Assembly: GCF_032854445.1 (NCBI RefSeq)
Contig: NC_088307.1
Location: forward strand, 6,384,001 to 6,448,000
Length of the DNA: 64,000 nt
DNA from: Liolophura sinensis
Lineage: Eukaryota > Mollusca > Polyplacophora > Chitonida > Chitonidae
Direction: 5' to 3'
Shown: positions 1 through 12,289 of the stretch, in pieces
Layout of the letters: every line of letters begins with the position of its first letter
Numbering within the stretch: position 1 is the first letter of the stretch
The notes under the pieces: generated by a model
The model's database searches: none
What the model was told of the DNA's origin: nothing
Seen by the model: the letters and a program-made list of their open reading frames with translations, nothing else
Program-made: the position numbers and the translations under genes

Positions 1-1054
1 CCTCAAACCGTTTCGCTTCGTAAAAACAAGGTTCTGTAAATTAATAAAAAATCTCAATGGTCTCCTTATGTCAAATGTCTGAAAATTAATATAAAAATCG
101 TATCTTTGTTTATACTAAAGATAGAACAACGATATAACGGTCAAAATAATCCTTATCAAGGAGTGAATGTATACAATAAAACCATCAGTAGTTAAGCTCA
201 ATCGAATTACATTCTAAAACAATGGCAAGGGCTAAAATATGCATAACTCTATGTTAAAAAAATTCAATTGGTCATGTAAAATGTCGTATCTTATACAACT
301 AAGAAGTTCAAGAAATGTGACTGAAACAAACAGTAAACTTTAAATGATTAATTTTGCACTGCTATTGTCATAAATTACCAAAACGCGAGTATGGTGCGCA
401 TTGCCCGTTTATGAAATTTCTAACGAAACAGACGAATAATTTCAAACTACACATGGCATAAAGCTGCAAATGATAATCTAAATAACCGAGGACGAAAAGA
501 TTAGACACAGAATTTGTTTTCATTAAAAAAATTGTGGAAATCCAATGTCCTGTGGCCGTCTACAGTCGAGATTAAGGCATCAGTCAGCACGTTGACCGAC
601 TTACTGATTCACCCATGTAGGTGTAATATTGATTTTTTGTTTGATTGATTGATTTATTGATTGACTGACTTGTGAGCCCAGATGATTTATGCTTCACACA
701 TCTTGAGAATTATTATGATTTACGTTTGACAACAGGTTTGTGGATCGACCACAATCCCAGAAGTACGTGAACTACTTTCGAGTACACTATACATGCTTAT
801 TGTGCTTTTTGGATGATGACAGAATAGATTATGTTATTGTTATAAACTACTGTGTTATATATGACAGTCTTGTTCTGTTAGTCCCGCAGAATATACCTCT
901 GCTGGTGCAAAGGGATATTGTTTTAGCTATATGAAGATATCATGTAATAACGACGTAATCTGTTCTATGTTAAAGTTAGCAGACTAGGGATTAGAAAAGC
1001 ATAAAATTGTGGTTGAGAAAACACGTGATGACCATCAAACAGGAGTCCTGGTGA
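1..1054. repeat. Duplicated block A, copy 1
   Basis: Intronic sequence nearly identical to 4251-5305 and 9243-10296, with only scattered substitutions. It begins at the first base of the window, so the copy may extend further left. After position 1054 it jumps to the sequence that in copy 3 follows at 10500; copy 1 lacks the roughly 200 bp at 5305-5505. The junction is at a short shared GTGAAAC. Confidence 0.85.
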
Positions 1055-1364
1055 AACGGTAATCGGTTCAATTCAATTTCATTTGTTCATCATCAAATAG
1101 TTTTATTGATTTATTTATCTATTTCATTGGTATTTTCTGCCGTTCTCAAAAATATTTCACTGACGGCGGCAAGCATTATGGTGGGAGGGAATCGGGCAGA
1201 ACCCCGGGGGACACCCATGATTATCCCTAAGTTGCAGACGTGGAGATAAATCACACCTTAATATTGCCATGGGTGTCTTATTTAGATTTAAAAAAAAGGC
1301 CAAATAAATGGATATCTGTCAGAATATTGCGTTTCAGCAAAGTTTCATAAATTTCACAGGGTTG

Positions 1365-1986
1365 TATCAATGCCTGTGTTAACTCAGACTAGTGAATCAG
1401 GTCTCACGGGTTAATGTTTATATTTGTGGTTGGATTAACTCAGACTGGTGAATCAAGTGTCACGGGTTAATGTTTGTATCAATGCCTGGATTAACTCAAA
1501 CTGATCAATCAAGTGCCACCGGTTAATATTCGTATCAATGCCTGGATTAACTCAGACTGGTGAATCAAACGGGTTAATGTTTGTATCAATGCCTGGATTA
1601 ACTCAGACTGGTGAATCAAACGGGTAAATGTTTGTATCAGTGCCTGGATTAACTCAGACTAGTGAATCAAGTGTCACGGGTAAATGTTTGTATCAATGCC
1701 TGGATTAACTCAGACTGGTGAATCAAGTGTCACGGGATAATGTTTGTATCAGTGCTTGGATTAACTCAGACTGGTGAATCAAGTGTTACGGGTAAATGTT
1801 TGTATCAATGCCTGGATTAACTCAGACTGGTGAATCAAGGGTTACGGGTAAATGTTTGTATCAATGCTTGGATTAACTCAGACTGGTGAATCAAGTGTCA
1901 CGGGATAATGTTTGTATCAATGCTTGGATTAACTCAGACTGGTGAATCAAGTGTCACGGGTAAATGTTTGTATCAATGCCTGGATT
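1365..1986. repeat. 56-bp minisatellite, short array
   Basis: About eleven imperfect units recognised by GGATTAACTCAGACTGGTGA and GTTTGTATCAATGCCT. Some units lack about 9 bp. It is the same family as 10805-12040. Confidence 0.9.
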
Positions 1987-2299
1987 AAACTTCATTTTCA
2001 AATTATACGATGGGTTGAGGATACCGAAATGTCCGGCGTAAACCACCGAGCTTTGGCAAGCTACTGTCCCTCATTTGACGTACATGAAAGTCACGGCACA
2101 CTGTACATCCACTGGACCAGTCCTAGTCAGTACGGGTCGTCTCCAATCCTTAACGTTAAGCCTGAAGGGTCAGTTCTAGACGCTATCGGTAATTGCACGT
2201 GCGATAGTTGGTCACTACACAAAATAGAAATATAAAGTAGTTTGCCCTGTTCAAATCGCTCGGGAGACCTGCAGCCCCTCGTTCACGTTTTATTTCTTA

Positions 2300-3000
2300 C
2301 CTACCCTATCTGTGATGGACCAGTCTTAGCCAATAATCACACTGTGTCTTATCGATTACTAAGTTATCTCTAATAGACCAGTAATCATACTATGTCTGAT
2401 GGCACAGTTGTAATCAATAACTACGTTACGTGTGATGCACGAGCCCTCGTCAGTAATTACGATACGTGTCAGTTCTAAGCAGTACCTACGCTGCGTTCTC
2501 GTCACCGGCCAGTCCTAGTCAGTAACTATATGGGCAACTCGTGAAGAATCAGTCCTTGTCAGTAACTACGCTACATGAGATGGCCCAGTCCATGTCAGTA
2601 ACTACGCTACATGTGATAGCCCAGTCCTTGTCAGTAACTAAGCTACGTGTGATGAGCCAGTCCTTGTCAGTAATTACGCTACGTGTGATGAGCCAGTCCT
2701 TGTCAGTAACTACGCTACGTGTGATAGGCCAGTCTTGTTTAGTACATTCGCTAGGTGTGTTAGACCAATATGTGTCGATAACTGCGCTACGCGTAATGTG
2801 CCAGTATTCATCAGTAACGACGCTACTTCTGATGGGCCAATCCACGTCAGTAACCACGCTACGTGTAATGGGCCAGTCCTTGTCAGTAACGAAGCTACTT
2901 GTGATGGGCCAGTATTCATCAGTAACGACGCTACTTGTGATGGGCCAGTCCACGTCTGTAACTACGCTACGTGTGTCTTCGTCAGTTTTTACGTTACGTG
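2300..3000. repeat. 36-bp minisatellite
   Basis: Units built on GTCAGTAACTACGCTACGTG and TGATGGGCCAGTCC, more diverged to the left. The period is a multiple of three and the unit lacks stops in several frames, so overlapping open frames on both strands here are not evidence of coding. Confidence 0.9.
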
Positions 3001-3167
3001 TCTTTACAGAACAGCATTTATCTGGAAAACTTCAACACAGACGCATCTGACCCCACAACAAATTCACACTTTCAACATCATCGTCAGAGGGTTCTGTAAC
3101 TGGGGTGTTTCTTTCGTCACTTTATAATGAATATGACATGAGATACTCCAAAATCATTGTTTCTAAC

Positions 3168-3368
3168 CTGGGCCACAAGCCAGAGCACTACTCTGCGACC
3201 ATGTTCCGTAGACACAGTGGTTCATGTTGTTTTTCGCTATCCTGTAACCCGTGTCACAAACTAGTTTAGCCGTCGCTTGGTGGGGGACACGTTTTGTAAC
3301 TCTGGCCGTGTCGTCATCAGAATAGATGATTCTCCCGTGAGTAATACTCTCCAGTAATTCACACGACG
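3168..3368 (-). CDS. CCP/sushi exon, duplicate copy 1
   Basis: This internal exon of 201 nt encodes one complete CCP module. The acceptor (minus strand) ends TTGCTTACAG and the donor is GTTAGA, giving phase 1 at both ends. The four Cys lie in SCELLES, KLVCDTGY, NHCVYG and ALACGP. The conserved Trp is in GTWSQ, and the Gly-Tyr after Cys2 is typical of the fold. It is almost identical to the exon at 8160-8360, including flanking introns. The donor is weaker than the GTAAGT donors of other exons in this gene. Identity as CCP is firm; membership in the same transcript as the others is inferred. Confidence 0.8.
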
Positions 3369-4250
3369 CTGTAAGCAAAGTAGAGTTTGGAAATAGACAT
3401 TCTGTTGTAGTTTACATGAACAGTAGACCAAAAGTACATCTACTAGGTTTGTATTAAATGAGAAGGCAATCGATTAGAGTGATTGCTTGGGGTCTAACGT
3501 CGTACTTAATTTTTCAGACATATGACGACGATAATCGATTAGACGATTAAAGTTAGAGAAAACTAATGGAAACAGAAATAATCAAAGTACAAGTACAAAT
3601 TCCACTATTTTGAAAAAAAAATAATGTGTTAATTTTAAAAGAAAGTATGTATTTATGTATGCTATGGGTTTTAGGATGTGCTTAACAATTTTTGTCATGT
3701 GACGACAAATAATAGAAAGTCTTTTGTCTAAATGATGCTACTAGAATGTATTCTGTTATAGCAGCAGATTATTGTATTAAATGTAGCTCGCACACCCTCT
3801 AAATTTGACAAACATAATGTGCTAAAATAAGACGGTATGTTAAATATTATACAGAATTACGTTACAATAACGAAATATATTCTAGCATCACTCAGACAAC
3901 AGAATTTTGGTTAAGATGAACACTTTATTCTTTTCATCAAGACAGAGTGAGCCTATCGCTATCAGTACCGGAAATGAATCTCATATCACCAGAAAGACAA
4001 AACTGTATATACTTGTATGTCTTCAGCAGGTCGGGAAAACAAGATGGATCGGCGAAAAAGAAATAAACAAGAGCCACGCAATTTTACCTGCTTCACAACT
4101 GGGGACCCTGGGTTGTCATTCTCCGTAATGGCATCTGGCTTTGGAGACACCATCCTTCAAATGAAACCGTTTAGGATATTTGCATCTTATCTGGAGAGTG
4201 GAGTTGTGACTTAATTTGCCGTCCTCTGTGTATGTTTGAGATATTACTTC

Positions 4251-5510
4251 CTCAAACCGTTTCGCTTCGTAAAAACAAGGTTCTGTAAATTAATAAAAAA
4301 TCTCAATGGTCTCCTTATGTCAAATGTCTGAAAATTAATATAAAAATCGTATCTTTGTTTATACTAAAGATAGAACAACGATATAACGGTCAAAATAATC
4401 CTTATCAAGGAGTGAATGTATACAATAAAACCATCAGTAGTTAAGCTCAATCGAATTACATTCTAAAACAATGGCAAGGGCTAAAATATGCATAACTCTA
4501 TGTTAAAAAAATTCAATTGGTCATGTAAAATGTCGTATCTTATACAACTAAGAAGTTCAAGAAATGTTACTGAAACAAACAGTAAACTTTAAATGATTAA
4601 TTTTGCACTGCTATTGTCATAAATTACCAAAACGCGAGTATGGTGCGCATTGCCCGTTTATGAAATTTCTAACGAAACAGACGAATAATTTCAAACTACA
4701 CATGGCATAAAGCTGCAAATGATAATCTAAATAACCGAGGACGAAAAGATTAGACACAGAATTTGTTTTCATTAAAAAAATTGTGGAAATCCAATGTCCT
4801 GTGGCCGTCTACAGTCGAGATTAAGGCATCAGTCAGCACGTTGACCGACTTACTGATTCACCCATGTAGGTGTAATATTGATTTTTTGTTTGATTGATTG
4901 ATTTATTGATTGACTGACTTGTGAGCCCAGATGATTTATGCTTCACACATCTTGAGAATTATTATGATTTACGTTTGACAACAGGTTTGGAGATCGACCA
5001 CAATCCCAGAAGTACGTGAACTACTTTCGAGTACACTATACATGCTTATTGTGCTTTTTGGATGATGACAGAATAGATTATGTTATTGTTATAAACTACT
5101 GTGTTATATATGACAGTCTTGTTCCGTTAGTCCCGCAGAATATACCTCTGCTGGTGCAAGGGGATATTGTTTTAGCTATATGAAGATATCATGTGGTAAC
5201 AACGTAATCTGCTCTATGTTAAATTTAGCAGACTAGGGATTAGAAAAGCATAAAATTGTGGTTGAGAAAACACGTGATGACCACCAAACAGGAGTCCTGG
5301 TGATTTTACAGGGATTAAATATCTGACAAAGCTGCGATAAAGTATTAACCTTTCGATAAAGTTGAATTCTCAAGACTTATTGATGTTCCGGTTGAATCCC
5401 AAGTTCGGTTTTTGCCTAGGACTTCAAAATTCTCTATCTTGGTATTTCCTCTCAAATCCTCTTGTAAAGGTACAAGTAAAGCAGATGTCGATCCCGAGGC
5501 AGTGAAACAA
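4251..5510. repeat. Duplicated block A, copy 2
   Basis: Near-identical to copies at 1 and 9243. It extends about 200 bp beyond copy 1 and matches copy 3 up to the shared CAGTGAAAC, after which copy 2 continues into a spacer not found beside the other copies. Confidence 0.85.
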
Positions 5511-7029
5511 TGTAAATTGTACCGGCGTAGAATTTAACTTGTCTACACATTGGGTGAGTCAGGGAATCAGTGTATACCAGATGTAAGGATGTGTTAGAGT
5601 GGTAAAGTCAGCGAAACTTTCCTTTTGCAGTTGAATAGGAGCGGGGCTGAGCCTTACCCACGGAGAGTTCAGCTGGCGTGAGCTAAACCATTGCTTACAC
5701 TGAGCATACATAAATAAATAAATCAATCAGTCAGTCAACGAAAACATAGACGCTTTATTGCCTGCCTATATTTACGAGACAATATTCTTATTTACGGAAG
5801 CCCACAAAAATAACTATTTATTTACATTGAATAGTCATTCTTGAACACATTTTTTAAAATAATTTCTTTGTTATTTATATTTTTGTTGTTAAAATGTGAA
5901 CAGTTGTAAGAAGTCAGATGTTTTGTTGCAATTTTTTTCTAATTCCATAGTGTAATCCTGCGCAGAGAGATGTTTAGTAATAGAACTATTTAAATTTAGA
6001 TATCTATTTCAGCAACAAGACGCATTAAACACACTTGGAGTGTCTTCAGCTGTTTTAGTGCTTATTGCATTTATTTACAACAGTATGGCAGAGAAAATGA
6101 AAATCGAGCGGTAAGGTTAAATTAAATCGAGTATTATTACGGAGTTTATGGCGCAAAAGAATAATTAACTGTCAGCAGGTGTATGGCTGGTGGAATTTGC
6201 TTCCATTTGATGTTTATAGAGCACGTGGATTGGCAGGCTACTTACCCATATATTTAAGCTAAGAGAATGAAAAAGTTCGTTAAAAAATGTGCCATTCAAG
6301 TCCGATTGAAATATTGCTAATTTTCATGTGAGTGGTGAAGCAAAGTTTGTACACATTAGATGTGAGCTTAAAGTGAAAGACAGCACCTGACTTATGTTTA
6401 TGTCCACTGAAAGACTACCATTCAAAGTATCTTAAACCGGCATTAAATATGTTTTAGAATTTTTAAACCCAGTAAAAGTCTGGTGAAACTTCGTCTTGAC
6501 ACAGCTTAAGCACGTCTCCACTATCGAGGGCAAGGTGACGTAACGTTTACTCTAGCTCTCTAACGTCGAAGTTATTTTCCATATTATATTCAAAGCAGTA
6601 GCCTATAGCAGATAAAACTTGTACACTTTGGCGATGAAGGTCCAAGCGATATATAGGTTTTTCGGAAATTGGACATACTGGAAGGATATTTCTTCCATTG
6701 CTTGAACTGTTGATACAGTACGCCTGGTATATCATTTACAGTTTAAACGCATTATTCCTCTGTCGTCACATAATTGTTATGTTCGAATGTAGAGGTTGAA
6801 CTGACATGGAGAGGTGCTGGCGGGAAATTTATTGCATTTATTGGTCAATAATTATCACGTGCCTCGCAGGGATTGGATGATTTATTTCCCACCCATTCCA
6901 TTGGCATCAACTTGCCCCAAATCATAACAACAAAACCAAGACCGTTACATATTAACAAAACGGAGAGAGCGATTGTTTTCGGTGTTATTGTTTCCCCCTA
7001 ATGACCCCATTATTTCATAACGATACGTT
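5511..7029. other. Intronic spacer unique to the middle duplicate
   Basis: AT-rich sequence with no supported gene. Positions 5800-6370 match a dispersed repeat at 26575-27120 at roughly 80% identity by eye. The remainder shows no recognised feature. Confidence 0.6.
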
Positions 7030-7119
7030 AAAATAGAAATATAAAGTAGTTTGCCCTGTTCAAATCGCTCGGGAGACCTGCAGCCCCTCGTTCACGTTTT
7101 ATTTCTTACCTACCCTATC

Positions 7120-7990
7120 TGTGATGGACCAGTCTTAGCCAATAATCACACTGTGTCTTATCGATTACTAAGTTATCTCTAATAGACCAGTAATCATACT
7201 ATGTCTGATGGAACAGTTGTAATCACTAACTACGTTACGTGTGATGCACGAGCCCTCGTCAGTAATTACGATACGTGTCAGTTCTAAGCAGTACCTTTGC
7301 TACGTTCTCGTCACCGGCCAGTCCTAGTCAGTAACTATATGGGCAACTCGTGAAGAATCAGTCCTTGTCAGTAACTACGCTACATGTGATGGACCAGTCC
7401 TTGTCAATACATACGGTACGTGTGATGGACCAGTCCTTGTCAATACATACGCTACGTGTGATGAACCAGTCCATGTCAGTACATACGCTACGTGTGATGG
7501 ACCAGTCCTTGTCAGTAACTACGCTACGTGTGATGGACCAGTCCTTGTCAATACATACGCTACATGTGATGGACCAGTCCTAATCACTAACTGCGCTACA
7601 TGTCACTACGCTACCAGTCACTACGCTACGTGTGATGATCCAATCCTTGTCAGTAACTACGCTACGTGTGATGGACCAGTCTTGTTTAGTACACTCGCTA
7701 CGTGTGATGAACCAGTAATTGTCGATAACTACGCTACGTGTAATGTGCCAGTATTCATCAGTAACGACGCTACTTCTGATGGGCCAATCCACGTCAGTAA
7801 CTACGCTAGGTGTGATGGGCCAGCCTTTGTCAGTAACGACGCTACTTGTGATGGGCCAGTCCTCGTCAGTAACTACGCTACGTGTAATGTGCCAGTATTC
7901 ATCAGTAACGACGCTACTTCTGATGGGCCAGTCCACGTCTGTAACTACGCTACGTATTGAAAAGCGGTCTTCGTCAGTTCTTACGTTACG
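7120..7990. repeat. 36-bp minisatellite, duplicate array
   Basis: Same unit as 2300-3000, with additional units of a GTCAATACATACGCTACGTG variant near 7400-7570 that copy 1 lacks. The array length therefore changed after the duplication. Confidence 0.9.
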
Positions 7991-8159
7991 TGTCTTTACA
8001 AAACAGCATTTATCTGGAAAACTTCAACACAGACGCATCTGACCCCACAACAAATTCACACTTTCAACGTCATCGTCATAGGGTTCTGTAACTGGGGTGT
8101 TTCTTTCGTCACTTTATAATGAATATGACATGAGATACTCCAAAATCATTGTTTCTAAC

Positions 8160-8360
8160 CAGGGTCACAAGCCAGAGCACTACTCTGAGACCATATTCCG
8201 TAGACACAGTGGGTCATGTTGTTTTTCGCTATCCTGTAACCCATGTCACAAACTAGTTTAGCCGTCGCTTGGTGGGGGACACGTTTTGTAACTCTGGCCG
8301 TGTCGTCATCAGAATAGATGATTCTCCCGTGAGTAATACTCTCCAGTAATTCACACGACT
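8160..8360 (-). CDS. CCP/sushi exon, duplicate copy 2
   Basis: A 201-nt phase 1-1 exon encoding a full CCP module, with Cys in ESCELL, LVCDMGY, THCVYG and ALACDP and Trp in GIWSQ. It has the same splice sites as its partner at 3168-3368. The two copies differ at seven positions I can find: five change the residue (Ala/Glu, Thr/Met, Asn/Thr, Thr/Ile, Gly/Asp) and two are silent. None removes a Cys, the Trp or a splice site, so both copies look usable. Flanking 36-bp minisatellite and downstream intron are also shared, so exon and surroundings were duplicated together. Confidence 0.8.
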
Positions 8361-9242
8361 CTGTAAGCAAAGTAGAGTTTGGAAATAGACATTCTGTTAC
8401 AGCTTACATGGACAGCAGACCAAAAGTACATCTACTAGGTTTGTATTAAATGAGAAGGCAATCGATTAGAGTGATTGCTTGGGGTCTAACGTCGTACTTA
8501 ACAATTTTTCAGACATATGACGACGATAATCGATTAGACGATTAAAGTTAGAGAAAACTAATGGAAACAGAAATAATCAAAGTACAAGTACAAATTCCAC
8601 TATTCTGAAAAACATAATGTGTTAAATTTAAAAGAAAGTATGTATTTATGTATGCTATGGGTTTTAGGATGTGCTTAACAATTTTTGTCATGTGACGACA
8701 AATAATAGAAAGTCTTTTATCTAAATGATGCTACTAGAATGTATTCTGTTATAGCAGCAGATTATTGTATTAAATGTAGCTCGCACATCCTTTAAATTTG
8801 ACAAACATAATGTGCTAAAATAAGACGGTATGTTAAATATTATACAGAATTACGTTACAATAACGAAATATATTCTAGCATCACTCAGACAACAGACTTT
8901 TGGTTAAGATGAACACTTTATTCTTTTCATCAAGACAGAGTGAGCCTATCGCTATCAGTACCGGAAATGAATCTCATATCACCAGAAAGACAAAAATGTA
9001 TATACTTGTATGTCTTCAGCAGGTCGGGAAAACAAGATGGATCGGCGAAAAAGAAATAAACAAGAGCCACGCAATTTTACCTGCTTCACAACTGGGGACC
9101 CTGGGTTGCCATTCTCCGTAATGGCATCTGGCTTTGGAGACACCATCCTTCAAATGAAACCGTTTAGGATATTTGCATCTTATCTGGAGAGTGGAGTTGT
9201 GACTTAATTTGCCGTCCTCTGTGTATGTTTGAGATATTACTT

Positions 9243-10502
9243 CCTCAAACCGTTTCGCTTCGTAAAAACAAGGTTCTGTAAATTAATAAAAAATCTCAAT
9301 GGTCTCCTTATGTCAAATGTCTGAAAATTAATATAAAAATCGTATCTTTGTTTATACTAAAGATAGAACAACAATATAACGGTCAAAATAATCCTTATCA
9401 AGGAGTGAATGTATACAATAAAACCATCAGTAGTTAAGCCCAATCGAATTACATTCTAAAACAATGGCAAGGGCTAAAATATGCATAACTCTATGTTAAA
9501 AAAATTCAATTGGTCATGTAAAATGTCGTATTTTATACAACTAAGAAGTTCAAGAAATGTGACTGAAACAAACAGTAAACTTTAAATGATTAATTTTGCA
9601 CTGCTATTGTCATAAATTACCAAAACGCGAGTATGGTGCGCATTGCCCGTTTATGAAATTTCTAACGAAACAGACGAATAATTTCAAACTACACATGGCA
9701 TAAAGCTGCAAATGATAATCTAAATAACCGAGGACGAAAAGATTAGACACAGAATTTGTTTTCATTAAAAAAATTGTGGAAATCCAATGTCCTGTGGCCG
9801 TCTACAGTCGAGATTAAGGCATCAGTCAGCACGTTGACCGACTTACTGATTCACCCATGTAGGTGTAATATTGATTTTTTGTTTGATTGATTGATTTATT
9901 GATTGACTGACTTGTGAGCCCAGATGATTTATGCTTCACACATCTTGAGAATTATTATGATTTACGTTTGACAACAGGTTTGGAGATCGACCACAATCCC
10001 AGAAGTACGTGAACTACTTTCGAGTACACTATACATGCTTATTGTGCTTTTTGGATGATGACAGAATAGATTATGTTATTGTTATAAACTACTGTGTTAT
10101 ATATGACAGTCTTGTTCCGTTAGTCCCGCAGAATATACCTCTGCTGGTGCAAGGGGATATTGTTTTAGCTATATGAAGATATCATGTGGTAACAACGTAA
10201 TCTGCTCTATGTTAAATTTAGCAGACTAGGGATTAGAAAAGCATAAAATTGTGGTTGAGAAAACACGTGATGACCACCAAACAGGAGTCCTGGTGATTTT
10301 ACAGGGATTAAATATCTGACAAAGCTGCGATAAAGTATTAACCTTTCGATAAAGTTGAATTCTCAAGACTTATTGATGTTCCGGTTGAATCCCAAGTTCG
10401 GTTTTTGCCTAAGACTTCAAAATTCTCTATCTTGGTATTTCCTCTCAAATCCTCTTGTAAAGGTACAAGTAAAGCAGATGTCGATCCCGAGGCAGTGAAA
10501 CG
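9243..10502. repeat. Duplicated block A, copy 3
   Basis: Near-identical to 4251-5510 over its whole length. It is then followed, like copy 1, by an old SINE tail and the 56-bp minisatellite. Confidence 0.85.
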
Positions 10503-10562
10503 GTAATCGGTTCAATTCAATTTCATTTGTTCATCATCAAATAGTTTTATTTATTTATTTAT

Positions 10563-10700
10563 CTATTTCATTGGTATTTTATGCCGTTCTCAAAAATATT
10601 TCACTGACGGCGGCAAGCATTATGGTGGGAGGGAATCGGGCAAAACCCCGGGGGACACCCATGATTATCCCTAAGTTGCAGACGTGGAGATATATCACAC
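10563..10700 (-). repeat. Old SINE-A tail fragment (also at 1125-1250)
   Basis: The reverse complement matches the conserved body and tail of the SINE-A family (GACGGCGGCAAGCATTATGG, CCCCGGGGGACACCCATGA) with many changes. It was present before the block duplication, since both block A contexts carry it. Confidence 0.65.
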
Positions 10701-10804
10701 CTTAATATTGCCATGGGTGTCTTATTTAGATTAAAAATAAAGGCCAAATAAATGGATATCTGTCAGAATATTGCGTTTCAGCAAAGTTTCATAAATTTCA
10801 CAGG

Positions 10805-12040
10805 GTTGTATCAATGCCTGTGTTAACTCAGACTAGTGAATCAGGTCTCACGGGTTAATGTTTATATTTGTGGTTGGATTAACTCAAACTGGTGAATCAT
10901 GTGTCACGGGTTAATGTTTGTATCAATGCTTGGATTAACTCAGACTGGTGAATCAAATGCCACGGGTTAATATTTGTATCAGTGCCTGGATTAACTCAGA
11001 CTGGTGAATCAAACTGGTAAACGTTTGTATCAATGCCTGGATTAACTCAGACTGGTGAATTCAGTATCACGTGTAAATGTTTGTATCAGTGCTTGGATTA
11101 ACTCAGACTGGTGAATCAAGGGTTACGGGATAATGTTTGCATCAATGCTTGGATTAACTCAGACTGGTAAATCAAGTGTCACGGGTAAATGTTTGTATAA
11201 GTGCTTGGATTAACTCAGACTAGTGAATTAAGTGTCACGGGATAATGTTTATATCAATGCTTGGATTAACTCAGACTGGTGAATCAAGTGTCACGGGTAA
11301 ATGTTTGTATAAGTGCTTGGATTAACTCAGACTGGTGAATTAAGTGTCACGGGATAATGTTTGTATCAGTGCCTGGATTAACTCAGACTAGTGAATCAAG
11401 TGTCTCGGGATAATGTTTGTATCAATGCCTGGGTTAATTCAGACTGGTGAATCAAGTGTCACGGGTAAATGTTTGTATCAATGCCTTGATTAACTCAGAC
11501 TGGTGAATCAAGTGTCACGGGTTAATGTTTTATCAGTGCCTGGATTAACTCAGACTGGTGAATCAAGTGTCACGGGTAAATGTTTGTATCAATGCCTTGA
11601 TTAACTCAGACTGGTGAATCAAGTGTCACGGGTTAATGTTTTATCAGTGCCTGGATTAACTCAGACTGGTGAATCAAGTGTCACGACTTAATGTTTGTAT
11701 CAGTGCCTGGATGAACTCAGACTAGTGAATCAAGTGTCACGACTTAATGTTTGTATCAATGCCTGGATTAACTCAGACTGGTGAATCAAGTGTCACGAGT
11801 TAGTGTTTGTATCAATGCCTGGGTTAATTCAACTAATTAATCAAGTGTCACGGGTAAATGTTTGTACCAATGCCTGGATTACCTCAGGCTGGTGAATCAA
11901 GTGTTACGGGTTAATGTTTGTATCAATGCCTGGGTTAACTCAGACTGGTGAATCAAGTGCCACAACTTAATGTTTGCATTCATGCCTAGGGTTAACTCAC
12001 ATTATAGATTCAAGTGCCACAGGTTAATGTTTGCGTTAAT
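10805..12040. repeat. 56-bp minisatellite, long array
   Basis: About 22 units of the same family as 1365-1986, including higher-order pairs (for example the near-identical stretch repeated from about 11470 and 11580). It ends just before the CCP exon at 12078. Confidence 0.9.
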
Positions 12041-12077
12041 GTGTGGTTACAAAGCCTTCGTTCAGACAATTACTTAC

Positions 12078-12275
12078 CAGACTCACATTGAAGATTTCCA
12101 CTGATTTCCCACGTGGTGTTGTAACATGTCAATTGCGGACTGATTCCCTTATGAACAGTTCTATATCCCTTTCTACATTGCAATTTCAGAATAGCGTCGT
12201 GCTCGAATCTAGTAGCTGTTGAGTCATCCATCACTTCCATACCCAGGGGTAAATCTTTTGGATACGAACAATAAT
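12078..12275 (-). CDS. CCP/sushi exon
   Basis: A 198-nt internal exon with acceptor CCCACTTCAG and a strong donor GTAAGT, phase 1-1. It encodes about 66 residues with Cys in DYCSYPKD, KLQCRKGY, QLTCYN and NLQCES, and Trp in TTWEIS. The CRKGY block after Cys2 is typical of CCP modules. It is more diverged from the two duplicated exons than they are from each other, so it is an older module. It lies just right of the 56-bp minisatellite at 10.8-12.0 kb, which fills much of its downstream intron. Confidence 0.8.
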
Positions 12276-12289
12276 CTGAAGTGGGATGA

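Larger units (their letters stand above)
2225..4250. repeat. Duplicated block B, copy 1 (carries a CCP exon)
   Basis: Contains the 36-bp minisatellite (about 2300-3000), the CCP exon 3168-3368, SINE-tail fragments near 3485-3530 and 3675-3712, and a MITE at 3717-3910. The whole block matches 7030-9242 with few substitutions and small indels, mostly in minisatellite copy number. Confidence 0.85.
7030..9242. repeat. Duplicated block B, copy 2 (carries a CCP exon)
   Basis: Matches 2225-4250 in order and sequence: minisatellite, CCP exon 8160-8360, SINE-tail fragments and MITE. It is directly followed by block A copy 3, as block B copy 1 is followed by block A copy 2, so B+A is the tandem unit. 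Confidence 0.85.

Noticed and set aside
1942-2235. 97-codon plus-strand ORF after the 56-bp array
   Set aside because: Its start lies inside the minisatellite and the rest has no recognisable motif; antisense to the CCP gene.
2300-3000. 36-bp direct repeats resembling a CRISPR array
   Set aside because: Units are contiguous without unique spacers, occur in an intron of an animal-type gene and have no cas genes. It is a minisatellite. The same applies to 7120-7990 and 34128-34515.
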